From JBPOFM01 sp051252455 (GTDB taxonomy: Bacteria > Bacteroidota > Bacteroidia > Flavobacteriales > Flavobacteriaceae), in NCBI GenBank assembly GCA_051252455.1, contig JBPOFM010000004.1, forward strand, positions 62,001-126,000: a DNA stretch of 64,000 bases, in the 5' to 3' direction. The position numbers and the translations under genes were made by a program. Under the pieces are notes generated by a model, which searched no databases, was not told the origin of the DNA, and saw only the letters and a program-made list of their open reading frames with translations. Every line of letters begins with the position of its first letter. Position 1 is the first letter of the stretch. Of this stretch, positions 1 to 8,872 are shown one piece after another.

Positions 1-1
1 G

Positions 2-1408
2 AAGATCATCAACAGACCATGGTGGTGGACTATTTTACTTTTTGTACCGATTGTCAATCTGATCATGTTCCCTGTTGTTTGGGTGGAAACGGCAAGAAGT
101 TTTGGCAAGAACACACTTGTTGACACTATACTTTCGGTTGCGACTTTTGGACTTTATATTTATTACATCAATTATGTTTTGGATGTTGAACATGTTAAAG
201 ATCGATCTCTTCATCCTAAATCAGCTGCTGGCGACTGGATCAGTTCTATTTTGTTCGCCATTGTTGCCGCAACTATCGTTCATACGTATTTCATTCAACC
301 GTTTACAATCCCAACATCGTCATTAGAAAAAACGTTATTAGTTGGCGATTTCTTATTTGTAAGTAAATTACATTATGGACCCAGAATCCCAATGACTACT
401 ATCGCAGCTCCCATGGTTCATGATACCATTCCTGTTTTAAAAACAAAATCCTATTTGCCCAATCCACAGTTACCATACATGAGACTTCCAGGATTTCAAG
501 ATATAGAACAAAATGATATTGTCGTATTTAATTGGCCTGTCGACACGATGTTGAACATGTATCATACTGATAAGTATTATTATAAACCGATCGATAAAAA
601 GACAAATTACGTAAAACGTTGCGTAGGACTTCCTGGAGATTCTCTATCGATAAAAGATGGTTATGTTTATATCAATGGGAAGCAAAATCAATTGCCAGAC
701 AGAGCAAGAGTGCAGTTTTCTTATGACATTGTATTTAAAGGTCAATTTTCATCCAATGAAGAAGTTTACGGTCTCTTAAATCGTTATGATATTACAGATG
801 GGATTGGTTTTGACCAATCAACGGATACCTATTTTGTGTTTGCCGCGACTGATGAAGCCATGAATCGTTTGAAAAATCATCCAAACGTGGCAAGCGTCAC
901 GGTAAGAAAAGATTCTTTAAATCAGAAAGATGCTCAAATTTTCCCTAAAGATCCAGCCTATTTTTGGAACAATGATCATTTTGGACCCTTATATATTCCA
1001 AAAGCTGGAGCCACTGTTGATTTAAATTTAGACGTGTTACCTCTATATAAGCGAGCCATTACTGAATATGAAGGTCACAAACTTTCTGTGAATGGAAATC
1101 AGATAAGTATTGATGGAAAAGTTGCAACTTCCTTCACATTTACCAAAGATTACTACTGGATGATGGGAGACAATCGTCATAACTCGCAAGATTCCAGATA
1201 TTGGGGCTTTGTCCCTTTTGATCATGTAGTTGGCAAACCTGTTTTGGTCTGGATGAGCTGGAATGGTAAAAGTCCGCGCTGGGAGCGTTTTTTCACAACA
1301 GTTGGTGGTACCGGAAAAGCGGTTTCTTATTTGATTCCTGCATTGATCGTTGGGGTATTATTGTTTGGTTTTAATGCTTGGAGAAAGAAACGGAAAGCGA
1401 ATCAATAA
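2..1408 (+). CDS. lepB: Signal peptidase I, 5' end outside window
   Basis: Membrane serine protease that removes signal peptides from exported proteins. The reading frame is open from base 2 (upstream of the first ATG at 65) and encodes hydrophobic sequence rich in Trp, so the gene starts before the window and the ATG at 65 is internal. Counting from that Met, a membrane segment lies at about 57-80, followed by the box with nucleophile Ser86 (IPTSSLEKTL) and general base Lys185 (NYVKRCVGLPGD). The MMGDNRHNSQDSRYWG box lies near the C-terminus. About 160 residues separate the Lys box from it, much more than in E. coli, as in other Bacteroidota enzymes. A last hydrophobic segment precedes a basic tail. 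Family assignment is secure; the N-terminus is not seen. Confidence 0.95.
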   Translation, partial: KIINRPWWWTILLFVPIVNLIMFPVVWVETARSFGKNTLVDTILSVATFGLYIYYINYVLDVEHVKDRSLHPKSAAGDWISSILFAIVAATIVHTYFIQPFTIPTSSLEKTLLVGDFLFVSKLHYGPRIPMTTIAAPMVHDTIPVLKTKSYLPNPQLPYMRLPGFQDIEQNDIVVFNWPVDTMLNMYHTDKYYYKPIDKKTNYVKRCVGLPGDSLSIKDGYVYINGKQNQLPDRARVQFSYDIVFKGQFSSNEEVYGLLNRYDITDGIGFDQSTDTYFVFAATDEAMNRLKNHPNVASVTVRKDSLNQKDAQIFPKDPAYFWNNDHFGPLYIPKAGATVDLNLDVLPLYKRAITEYEGHKLSVNGNQISIDGKVATSFTFTKDYYWMMGDNRHNSQDSRYWGFVPFDHVVGKPVLVWMSWNGKSPRWERFFTTVGGTGKAVSYLIPALIVGVLLFGFNAWRKKRKANQ

Positions 1409-1409
1409 G

Positions 1410-2033
1410 TTGAACACCGTTTTAGTATATCCAACCTATTTTCCTAGTATTGCAAGCTTCGTGGCCATTGCAAATGCCGAACAAGTAACTTTTGAAGTTT
1501 GCGACAATTACCAAAAACAAACGTACAGGAATCGCATGTTTATTTACGATGCGAATGGAAGATTACCATTGACCATTCCTGTGGTTTATTCTCAAAAAAA
1601 CCGGCAACTCTATCAGGACATATTAATTGCCGATGATGAAAATTGGCAAGAACAGCATTGGAAATCAATTCAATCAGCTTATAGCAGTTCTCCTTTCTTC
1701 GAGTTTTATGAACATGACTTTTTACCTTTATATACAGAGAAGTTCCAAAATTTGATGGTGTTTAATTTCAGATGTTTAGAAGTGATTTATGATTGCTTGG
1801 AATTACCGTTTGATTTTGAAACTACCAAAACTTTCGAGAAACACCCAGAAAATAGTTTGGATTATCGATCCCTTGCTGATAATCGAAAGGAGTTAGATCA
1901 AAATTTTAAGCCGTATGTACAAGTCTTTGATGACAAACACGGCTTCCTTCCAAATTTGAGCGTTTTGGATCTGATTTGTAATGAAGGTCCAAACTCCCTA
2001 CTTTATTTGGAAGCACAAAAATTGTCAATATGA
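1410..2033 (+). CDS. WbqC family protein
   Basis: About 207 residues. The opening residues (NTVLVYPTYFPSIASFVAIANA) and the following NRMFIYDANGRLPLTIPV are typical of the WbqC-like family, which has a papain-like fold and is often found with polysaccharide or glycan genes. Its reaction is not established. I place the start at the TTG at 1410, one base after the lepB stop. The upstream ATG at 1350 would run 59 bases into lepB and add residues unlike the family. The 3' end overlaps the next gene by 4 bases, so translation is probably coupled with lepB and the DUF6122 gene. Confidence 0.8.
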   Translation: MNTVLVYPTYFPSIASFVAIANAEQVTFEVCDNYQKQTYRNRMFIYDANGRLPLTIPVVYSQKNRQLYQDILIADDENWQEQHWKSIQSAYSSSPFFEFYEHDFLPLYTEKFQNLMVFNFRCLEVIYDCLELPFDFETTKTFEKHPENSLDYRSLADNRKELDQNFKPYVQVFDDKHGFLPNLSVLDLICNEGPNSLLYLEAQKLSI

Positions 2034-2347
2034 TGTTACAACCAATTGTTCATTATGCAATTCATTTTGGGTTGCCATTAGTTGTCGCTTTATTATTCTT
2101 CAAATCAAATTGGAAAAAAGCATATCTCATTATGCTTTTGGGAATGCTCATCGATCTCGATCATCTGTTGGCCACACCAATTTTTGACCCAAACCGATGC
2201 AGTATAAATTTTCATCCGCTTCACACCTACTATGCGCTCGTTATCTATATCTTTTTGACTTTATTTAAAAAAACCAGATGGATTGGTCTCGGTTTAGTGA
2301 TACATATCCTTGCGGATTTTGTTGACTGCGCATTGATGAATTCTTAA
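2030..2347 (+). CDS. DUF6122 family small membrane protein
   Basis: 105 residues, mostly hydrophobic, with about four membrane segments. The motif LIDLDHLLATP (about residues 41-51) plus conserved His residues in HYAIHFG and FHPLHTYY resembles DUF6122 proteins and, more loosely, membrane-bound metal-dependent hydrolases of the YdjM type. The Asp/His residues near the membrane face could bind metal, but this is inference. The start ATG at 2030 overlaps the stop of the WbqC-like gene; a second ATG follows directly at 2033. Last gene of a plus-strand run that begins with lepB. Function unknown. Confidence 0.7.
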   Translation: MMLQPIVHYAIHFGLPLVVALLFFKSNWKKAYLIMLLGMLIDLDHLLATPIFDPNRCSINFHPLHTYYALVIYIFLTLFKKTRWIGLGLVIHILADFVDCALMNS

Positions 2348-2376
2348 TAGTTCAAAAAACTCATAGTCTAGTAGAA

Positions 2377-3396
2377 CTACTTTATTTTCAGACGGCTCAA
2401 GATTGGATAATGGTCAGACAGCTGTGTATCAAATGTTTTAAAACTGTTGATTTCAAATGCAGTATCGACCAATATAAAGTCAATTCTGACCGGGAAAAAC
2501 TTAAAGTTAAAGGTTTTTCCAAAACCATTTCCAGCTTCTACAAAGGCATCCTGCAAATCGCCTTTAATTTCTTTGTAAACGTATGAATAGGCTGTGTTGT
2601 TCAAATCACCACAAACGATCACTTTGTACTTGCATTCGTTTTTATGCTTTAAAAACAACTCTGTTTGATCCTGTTGCATGGTAAATGTCTTGCTCACACT
2701 CTTAAATAAGTTCTCGGAGCTTTCTTTTGACAATGCATCTCCATTGGCATCGATTTTCATAGATTGCAAATGCACATTATATACACGCATGGTATCTTTT
2801 CCGTGGACGATATCAATAAAAATAGCATTGTTATAAGTTTCTGGGAATTCAATTGAACCAGAATTGACAATCGGAAATTTAGACAAAATGGCTTGACCAT
2901 TCTTTACTTTATCGCCTGAAATCATCTCAAATTTATGATAGCCTTCAAACTTGATTTTTTCATCACGACGATATTCTTGTAAACTTAATATATCGGGTTG
3001 TTTCTCGTTTATAAAATCAACAATTTTCTGATCGACCCCATCGTCAGGAATCCACTTGAACACATTGAACAATCGTACATTATAATTCATCACCGAAATA
3101 TTTTCTGTGTCTTCAATATGCTTGGAAGCCGAAAACTTATAAAGTGATGATAGATATGTATAACCGATGAGAAGTACAATCAGAGATAATAGTAATTGTT
3201 TTTTTATTTTGAAAAGCCAATAGATTACAAATAAAATATTGAGAATGATCAGGAAAGGAACTGTAAGGCTCAATACAGATAAAAAGGCAAACTTTTTCGG
3301 TTCAAAATAAGGTAGAATATAGGAAAGCAATAACAAGATGGCTGCGATGCTGTTAAAGAAAAACATTAATTTATCGAACCACTTCAACTGCTTCAT
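2377..3396 (-). CDS. Endonuclease/exonuclease/phosphatase family membrane protein
   Basis: 339 residues. Three N-terminal membrane segments (about 10-31, 36-64, 68-86) anchor a C-terminal EEP (DNase I-like) domain. Visible EEP motifs are MNYNVRLFN, LSLQEYR (metal-binding Glu), VCGDLNNTAYS, RIDFILVD and the terminal SDHYPI (catalytic Asp-His). The catalytic set is therefore intact. Such proteins cleave phosphodiester or phosphate ester bonds in nucleic acids, lipids or inositol phosphates; the substrate cannot be told from sequence. The start lies 6 bases after the upstream rhomboid gene, so the three genes are probably one operon. A second EEP protein of similar architecture is at 38505-39584. 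Confidence 0.85.
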   Translation of the reverse strand: MKQLKWFDKLMFFFNSIAAILLLLSYILPYFEPKKFAFLSVLSLTVPFLIILNILFVIYWLFKIKKQLLLSLIVLLIGYTYLSSLYKFSASKHIEDTENISVMNYNVRLFNVFKWIPDDGVDQKIVDFINEKQPDILSLQEYRRDEKIKFEGYHKFEMISGDKVKNGQAILSKFPIVNSGSIEFPETYNNAIFIDIVHGKDTMRVYNVHLQSMKIDANGDALSKESSENLFKSVSKTFTMQQDQTELFLKHKNECKYKVIVCGDLNNTAYSYVYKEIKGDLQDAFVEAGNGFGKTFNFKFFPVRIDFILVDTAFEINSFKTFDTQLSDHYPILSRLKIK

Positions 3397-3402
3397 AAGG
3401 TA

Positions 3403-4278
3403 TTACTCCTTTCCTACTTTAAACAAAAATTCCTTTTCTTCCTTGGTAAGACTTTCATAGCCACTTTTACCAATTTTATCAAGAATAAGATCGATTTGTT
3501 TCTGTTTATTAAACTCTTTAAATTCCTTTTTATTATGACCTGCAACGCTATTAGATTTGCTTTTATAAACTGTTTTTAAGGGACCGCGCGGCTTTGTTTT
3601 GAACATATTTGCAATCCAATCCATCAAACGCTGAAAACCTGTACCGATATCTGTTCCCTTTTCCAATTGATTAGCATACACATAGCCCAGCAAACTTCCG
3701 CCTAGGTGCGCAATATTTCCGCCTTGATTTGAGCTAAAGAGTCCAATAATGTCAATAACAACAACGGCAATACCAATATACATCAACTTGACATTCCAAA
3801 ATGCCAAACGCACTTCGGTTTGAGGCATATAAGCACAAATAAAAATCAACAAAGCTCTTACACCTGCAGAAGCTCCAACTAAACCAGTGACGCTATATAA
3901 AATCCCAGATGGAATCACATTATAAACAAGCAAAAAGCTCAAACCTCCAAAAATAATTCCTAGAAAATAGATACTTAAGGCCATTTTAGGTTTAAACAGA
4001 TTCAATACGATTCGAGAGACAATATATAAAACCAATAGATTGAATAGAATATGAAAAAAACCATAATGAATGAAACCATATGTAAAAATGGTCCATGGTT
4101 TCTGGAGGAAATCAAAAAAATCTGATGGCAACTTAAACCAATAGAAAGCATCGTCAACACTCAATATCTTGGTCATTAAAAATCCAATGATATACACAAC
4201 AATGTTGATGACTATAATGATCTCAAGTGCATTAAGCCTGGTTAATTTATATTGTATGTCTTTGACGATTGATGCCAT
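3403..4278 (-). CDS. Rhomboid family intramembrane serine protease
   Basis: 291 residues with six predicted membrane helices and a soluble tail from about residue 205. The catalytic dyad is present: Ser137 in VGASAG and His191 in NIAHLGG. The HILFN motif of the L1 loop region is at about 76-80. Rhomboids cleave membrane-anchored substrates within the bilayer. The Lys-rich tail ends in short acidic helices (ILDKIGKSGYESLTKEEKEF), a C-terminal element that I have seen on Bacteroidota rhomboids (DUF6576-like). The ATG directly follows the stop of the neighbouring rhomboid gene with no gap. Confidence 0.9.
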   Translation of the reverse strand: MASIVKDIQYKLTRLNALEIIIVINIVVYIIGFLMTKILSVDDAFYWFKLPSDFFDFLQKPWTIFTYGFIHYGFFHILFNLLVLYIVSRIVLNLFKPKMALSIYFLGIIFGGLSFLLVYNVIPSGILYSVTGLVGASAGVRALLIFICAYMPQTEVRLAFWNVKLMYIGIAVVVIDIIGLFSSNQGGNIAHLGGSLLGYVYANQLEKGTDIGTGFQRLMDWIANMFKTKPRGPLKTVYKSKSNSVAGHNKKEFKEFNKQKQIDLILDKIGKSGYESLTKEEKEFLFKVGKE

Positions 4279-5100
4279 TTAATTCCAGCGGTATTTATCC
4301 TTTTCGTTTTTCTTCCAAAACCACATTATTATAAATCCTGTTAAGGCGCCACCGACGTGAGCCATGTAGGCCGTATTGCTTGGACTAAAAAAAGATTGAC
4401 CAGAAAGAGCAGATATAATATCCAAAATAATAATACCAGGAATGAAATATTTAGCCTTAATCGGAATTGGAAGAAAGATCATCATTAGTTTTGCTTCCGG
4501 ATTCATCATTCCAAATGCTGCCAAAATCCCCATAATACATCCTGATGCTCCAACCATGCGAGCACTTGACGCCATATTCATTTCAAATAATCCACTGAAT
4601 GAGTTGACATCGATTGGATTGGTATAATTATACTCTGTTAAAATAGGAATTAATTTGTTCTCAAATATGGCAGGCTTTATGTAATCACCTTCAATGGCGT
4701 TGATATTAATTATTTTATGTATCAATTCGCTACTCATATTTAAATCGGAAATAGTATTATAAGCTGAATAATAGTCATAATAGTAATATCCAAGTTGAAA
4801 TAAAACAGCACCAAGCCCAGCAGAGATATAGATAAACAAGAACTTTTTACTGCCCAACTGTTGTTCAACTGCTGTTCCGAACATCCATAGGGCGAACATA
4901 TTGAATAAAATATGCATCACACCTCCATGCATAAACATGTGAGTAAATATTTGCCAAGGTTGAAATAGATTATTATATGGAAAATATAAGGAAAACCATT
5001 TGTAAAACAATCCATTACCAATGGTCATCGTACCAATAAACATTAAGACATTAATAATAAGCAAGTGCTTTACTGTATCCGTAATTCCAATTCCTCTCAT
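4279..5100 (-). CDS. Rhomboid family intramembrane serine protease
   Basis: 273 residues. Catalytic Ser186 (VGASGC) and His248 (MAHVGGALTG) are present, and HILFN is at 63-67. A loop of about 65 residues (about 112-178) is inserted between the third helix and the catalytic-Ser helix. It probably faces the periplasm and is absent from the downstream paralogue. Otherwise a standard six-helix rhomboid core. Two different rhomboids side by side suggests ancient duplication or complementary substrates. Located 20 bases downstream of mutL on the same strand; co-transcription with mutL is possible. Confidence 0.9.
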   Translation of the reverse strand: MRGIGITDTVKHLLIINVLMFIGTMTIGNGLFYKWFSLYFPYNNLFQPWQIFTHMFMHGGVMHILFNMFALWMFGTAVEQQLGSKKFLFIYISAGLGAVLFQLGYYYYDYYSAYNTISDLNMSSELIHKIININAIEGDYIKPAIFENKLIPILTEYNYTNPIDVNSFSGLFEMNMASSARMVGASGCIMGILAAFGMMNPEAKLMMIFLPIPIKAKYFIPGIIILDIISALSGQSFFSPSNTAYMAHVGGALTGFIIMWFWKKNEKDKYRWN

Positions 5101-5120
5101 GGTGATTTTATAAGTCTAAA

Positions 5121-6971
5121 TTACATAAATTTTTTGTCCAATTCTTCTACATTCAATGTGATGAAGGTAGCTCTGTTGTTTGGTGAAACAGATGGTTCTT
5201 TGCAAGCAAAAAGCGAATTGACCAAATGTTCTTGTTCCGTATTATTCAACGACTGACCTGTTTTGATGGCCAAACTTTTTGCCATCGATTTTGCCAATAA
5301 ATCTGTTGCACTAAAATGACTATCTGGCACTTCTTGTTCTACATCACTTATCAATTGCTCAAAAATTATGGACACTTCACTGTCTGGAACATTTACAGGA
5401 AGTCCCGTAATATCAATGCCATCTTTGGTGAACTTTGAAAATACAAAACCTGTTGCTTCCAAGTTCTCTCTTACTTGTTCCAAAATTGTGAGTTCATTTG
5501 ATGAGAAATGCAGTTGCAATGGAAACAACAATTGTTGACTCACTGCTTCTTTAATCGTCATGCTTTTCAACAACCCTTCGTATAAAATACGCTGATGTGC
5601 CCTATGTTGATCAATGAGCAACATTCCAGATTTTACGGTACTAACAATATATTTATTATGAAGTTGATAGGTTTTTTGGACCTTATCAATCGAAGCATCA
5701 TTTATAAAAATTGAACCTGATTGCTCTTCGCTTTCAAATTCAACTTGACTAAAATCATGTTCAGAACGTGTGCCTTTTGATTCCAAACCGACATACAAAC
5801 TATCCCAAGTGTTCGAAGCTTGTTTTTTGAAAACCGTGGATTGTTTCCCAGAAGTATATTGTTCTACAAAAGGATTGAAATTCCTGTCCACCTCCACAGT
5901 CGGCGTTGGTGCATTTTTATCTTTAAAATTATAAGGTGTATCTAGATTGGTATCGTAGTCAAAATCTAATGCTGGAACAATATTGAATTGACCCAAACTA
6001 TGCTTAACAGACGAACGCAAAATAGCATAGAGCGTATGTTCGTCATCAAATTTGATTTCCGTTTTGGTAGGATGAATATTGATGTCAATCGATTTGGGAT
6101 CAACCGTTAAATTTAAAAAATAGGACGGCTGATTGCCATCCCGTAATAATCCGTCGTAAGCGGAATTGATGGCATGGTTGAGATAAGCACTTTTTATATA
6201 CCGATTGTTTACGAAAAAGAATTGTTCTGATCGTGATTTCTTGGAAAACTCTGGTTTGCCCACAAAACCTGAAATGGTCAAAACTTCGGTGGATTCTTCA
6301 ACAGGCACCAATTTCTCATTCGTTTTTCCTCCAAAAATATTGACGATACGTTGGCGCACTTTACTTTCTGGAAGATGGAACACCTCACTACCATTGTGAT
6401 ACATCGAAAAAGAAATAGTGGGATGTGTTAAGGCAACGCGATGAAATTCATCAATAATATGACGTGTTTCTACTGTATTGGATTTCAAAAAGTTCCGACG
6501 TGCAGGAATATTAAAAAATAAATGCTTGACAGAAATTGAGCTTCCCTTTGGTGTCACAACGACATTTTGAGCCGTGACATCACTCCCTTCGATGGTTATA
6601 TGAGTTCCCAGTTCGTCGTGCTCTTGCTTTGTTTTTAATTCGACATGTGCAATGGCGGCAATACTGGCCAATGCTTCGCCTCGAAAACCTTTGGTATTCA
6701 AACTAAAAAGATCTTCAGCAGATTTTATTTTTGATGTGGCATGTCTTTCAAAACTCAAGCGGGCATCTGTAACGCTCATTCCCTTGCCATTGTCAATGAC
6801 CTGTATCAAAGTTTTACCAGCGTCTTTAATGATGAGTTTGATGATGGTCGCATCGGCATCAATTGCATTTTCTAACAATTCCTTAACCACAGAGGCAGGT
6901 CTTTGAACGACTTCACCAGCCGCAATCTGGTTTGCAACATGGTCCGGTAACAGTTGAATGATGTCTGCCAT
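5121..6971 (-). CDS. mutL: DNA mismatch repair protein MutL
   Basis: 616 residues; links MutS mismatch recognition to strand removal. The N-terminal GHKL ATPase is intact: ELLENAIDA (31-39), VIDNGKGM (58-65) and GFRGEALASI (95-104). A low-complexity linker (about 335-425) joins the C-terminal dimerisation domain. The endonuclease motifs there are altered. The DQHAxxE-type motif reads DQHRAHQ (454-460) with Gln where Glu is expected. The ACxxA-type Cys position holds Lys565. The CPHGRP-type motif reads SPNNRA (596-601). The enzyme may therefore lack nicking activity. Its ATG overlaps the stop of the small membrane protein gene (TAATG). Confidence 0.96.
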   Translation of the reverse strand: MADIIQLLPDHVANQIAAGEVVQRPASVVKELLENAIDADATIIKLIIKDAGKTLIQVIDNGKGMSVTDARLSFERHATSKIKSAEDLFSLNTKGFRGEALASIAAIAHVELKTKQEHDELGTHITIEGSDVTAQNVVVTPKGSSISVKHLFFNIPARRNFLKSNTVETRHIIDEFHRVALTHPTISFSMYHNGSEVFHLPESKVRQRIVNIFGGKTNEKLVPVEESTEVLTISGFVGKPEFSKKSRSEQFFFVNNRYIKSAYLNHAINSAYDGLLRDGNQPSYFLNLTVDPKSIDINIHPTKTEIKFDDEHTLYAILRSSVKHSLGQFNIVPALDFDYDTNLDTPYNFKDKNAPTPTVEVDRNFNPFVEQYTSGKQSTVFKKQASNTWDSLYVGLESKGTRSEHDFSQVEFESEEQSGSIFINDASIDKVQKTYQLHNKYIVSTVKSGMLLIDQHRAHQRILYEGLLKSMTIKEAVSQQLLFPLQLHFSSNELTILEQVRENLEATGFVFSKFTKDGIDITGLPVNVPDSEVSIIFEQLISDVEQEVPDSHFSATDLLAKSMAKSLAIKTGQSLNNTEQEHLVNSLFACKEPSVSPNNRATFITLNVEELDKKFM

Positions 6972-7249
6972 TAGCCTTTAGGAAGAAATATAGACAAATC
7001 GAATCCTATAATTAATAAAAAAATTAAGACTAAAATTCCAGCAATAATGTAGATACGCCGATTCACGGATTTGTCCGCTGTCTTGTAATCTTGTACTGCA
7101 TTTTCAAATTTTCCTTTCAGATTAGTTTTCCCTACAGTAGTTCGAAATTCATCAAACTTGTGTTTTATTTCATAAGGATTACCATCACCTTCGTAAAAAC
7201 GTGGCGTATAATTAAATTTTTTGTTGCTGCGTGTACTGAAAATTCCCAT
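6971..7249 (-). CDS. Small single-pass membrane protein
   Basis: 92 residues. A hydrophilic N-terminal region of about 65 residues precedes one membrane helix (about 67-89) and a short tail. The N-terminus (FSTRSNKKFNYTPRFYEGDG) resembles that of the neighbouring 73-residue protein (FKQRKNKRFSYTPKHLKDDE), so the two are paralogues sharing an NKxFxYTP motif. Orthologues sit between ribH and mutL in related genomes and are sometimes labelled riboflavin synthase subunit beta, apparently only because of position; nothing in the sequence supports that. Its stop overlaps the mutL start. Function unknown. Confidence 0.75.
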   Translation of the reverse strand: MGIFSTRSNKKFNYTPRFYEGDGNPYEIKHKFDEFRTTVGKTNLKGKFENAVQDYKTADKSVNRRIYIIAGILVLIFLLIIGFDLSIFLPKG

Positions 7250-7254
7250 AATTT

Positions 7255-7476
7255 CTAATTTTTATAGTGGTCTAATACATACCAAAGTACAATTATCATA
7301 CCTAAAATAAGGAGCCAAATGATTAACGTTGAAGACGATTTGCCCTTACGTTTCGACAAATGTTTAGTTGTTTGCCTTTTAGATTGCAATTGCTGCCTAA
7401 CCTGACTTTCGTCATCCTTAAGATGTTTAGGCGTATAACTGAAACGTTTGTTTTTGCGCTGCTTGAATAAACTCAC
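7255..7476 (-). CDS. Small membrane protein, paralogue of neighbour
   Basis: 73 residues: a very basic N-terminal half (Lys/Arg/Gln rich) and one membrane helix (about 49-67, IIWLLILGMIIVLWYVL), with a short polar tail. It shares the NKRFSYTP motif with the protein encoded just downstream. The Lys/Arg-rich side probably stays in the cytoplasm and could touch nucleic acid or lipid head groups; that is inference. Five bases separate the two genes. Function unknown. Confidence 0.65.
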   Translation of the reverse strand: MSLFKQRKNKRFSYTPKHLKDDESQVRQQLQSKRQTTKHLSKRKGKSSSTLIIWLLILGMIIVLWYVLDHYKN

Positions 7477-7620
7477 TAATAAAATCTTCTACTAGTCAAA
7501 TGTACAGAAATTGTCAGGAAAAAAGGCCTTTGGATTCCCAAAAATTGTTAACAAAGAATATCATGCTTTGCAGTGAGGTAGATTGAATTGATATGAAAAT
7601 TCAATAACGTATAAGAGAAA

Positions 7621-8106
7621 TCAAGAATTCTTGCGAAGTTCTGCCATTTTAATTGCAGCCACAGCAGCTTCTACACCTTTATTGCCATGTTTCCCGCCTG
7701 AACGATCAATAGCTTGCCGCATTGTATTATCCGTCAATAAACAAAATATAACAGGTGTTTCATGAAGAACATTCAAATCTTTGATTCCTTGAGAGACGGC
7801 TTCACAGACAAAGTCAAAATGTTTGGTATCACCTTGAATCACGCTTCCAATGATTATGACAGCATCAACTTCTTGTTGTTGCATCTTTTTACCACCATAA
7901 ATCAATTCAAAACTTCCAGGAACCGACCAATGTTTGATATTTTTTTCTAATGCGCCATGCTCAATCAATGTGTCAAAAGCGCCTTTGAACAAATTATCCG
8001 TGATGTTTGCATTCCATTCTGAAACAACAATCCCAAACCGAAAGTCCTTCGCATTTGGGATTGTAGCTTTATCGTAAGCCGATAAATTTTGATTTTTTGT
8101 AGCCAT
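7621..8106 (-). CDS. ribH: 6,7-dimethyl-8-ribityllumazine synthase
   Basis: 161 residues, the normal length. Condenses 5-amino-6-ribitylaminouracil with 3,4-dihydroxy-2-butanone 4-phosphate in the penultimate step of riboflavin synthesis, forming icosahedral or pentameric shells. Family motifs are FGIVVSEWN near the N-terminus, VPGSFELIYGG, the active-site GDTKHFDFV (His in KHFD) and GGKHGNKGVEAA near the end. The ATG at 8106 is one base after the TPR gene stop; the longer frame from 8235 lies inside that gene and is not family-like. No other rib genes and no FMN riboswitch are seen nearby. Confidence 0.95.
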   Translation of the reverse strand: MATKNQNLSAYDKATIPNAKDFRFGIVVSEWNANITDNLFKGAFDTLIEHGALEKNIKHWSVPGSFELIYGGKKMQQQEVDAVIIIGSVIQGDTKHFDFVCEAVSQGIKDLNVLHETPVIFCLLTDNTMRQAIDRSGGKHGNKGVEAAVAAIKMAELRKNS

Positions 8107-8107
8107 A

Positions 8108-8872
8108 TTACAAGCTTGCCTCGGCTCTACCAATGAATACATCAATGTTTGATGCTTCAGTCGACGTAGAAAAATCTTCTTTAATTTTTTTATAATTATC
8201 CAATGCTTTTTGAGTTTCACCCAATTTAAGAGCAACGTTTGCTGCTTTAAACAAGTACATCGGAGTTGTATAATCGTTGGTATTCATAGATGCTGCTTTG
8301 TTATAGTATTCCAAAGCCTCTTTTGGCTGATTCAATTGAATGAATGCATCTCCAATACCACCTTTGGCAATAGGTCCTAACATCATATCATCACTTGAAA
8401 ATTCCTCTAAATATTTCACCGCATTTTGATAATCCTTAAGATTTAAATAAGCCATACCTGCATAATAATTAGCAAGATTTGCAGCGGGTGTTCCACTGTA
8501 TTCTTTAGCAATATCAACCATTCCATACTTTCCTTCACCCCCTTTGATAGCTAAATTGTAAAGTGAATCTTTTGCAGTACTACTAACCGCTTGGTCAAAA
8601 TACTGTTGTGCTTGAAACATTTCATTCATAGCTTCACTAGCTTTTGGCTCTGCAACAAATTTGTTATATCCCAAATATCCCAAAACCAATAATGCGATCC
8701 CTCCAACAGCGATCAGAATATAGTTTTGATTTTTAACAGCCCATTCTTCTGTTTTAGAAGCGCTATCATCTAATGTGTTAAAAACTTCAGCAGTTGTTGA
8801 ATTTTGCTCTAAAGCATCATCTTTTTCCTCTTTGGTTTTTGGTTTATAACCTCTCTTTTTATACGTTGCCAT
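8108..8872 (-). CDS. TPR-repeat membrane-anchored protein
   Basis: 254 residues. A charged cytoplasmic N-terminus (about 1-50) is followed by one membrane helix (about 51-68, YILIAVGGIALLVLGYLG) and a region of TPR helices (about 80-250). The layout resembles YfgM-like proteins, which assist the SecYEG translocon and periplasmic chaperones; the match is by architecture rather than by any decisive motif. First gene of a minus-strand run with ribH, the two small membrane proteins and mutL, divergent from recF. A possible -7 box (TATTTTTG on the minus strand, 8894-8901) lies just upstream, without a clear -33 TTG. Confidence 0.75.
   Translation of the reverse strand: MATYKKRGYKPKTKEEKDDALEQNSTTAEVFNTLDDSASKTEEWAVKNQNYILIAVGGIALLVLGYLGYNKFVAEPKASEAMNEMFQAQQYFDQAVSSTAKDSLYNLAIKGGEGKYGMVDIAKEYSGTPAANLANYYAGMAYLNLKDYQNAVKYLEEFSSDDMMLGPIAKGGIGDAFIQLNQPKEALEYYNKAASMNTNDYTTPMYLFKAANVALKLGETQKALDNYKKIKEDFSTSTEASNIDVFIGRAEASL

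Noticed and set aside
1350..1409. Upstream ATG extending the WbqC-like gene
   Set aside because: It lies inside lepB in another frame and its residues are not family-like; TTG at 1410 fits better.
7477..7620. Possible riboswitch or small RNA ahead of the small membrane proteins and after ribH
   Set aside because: No conserved FMN-type fold or long stem; only short A/T runs.
8107..8235. N-terminal extension of ribH
   Set aside because: It runs antisense to nothing but in another frame of the TPR gene on the same strand, and the family starts at 8106.
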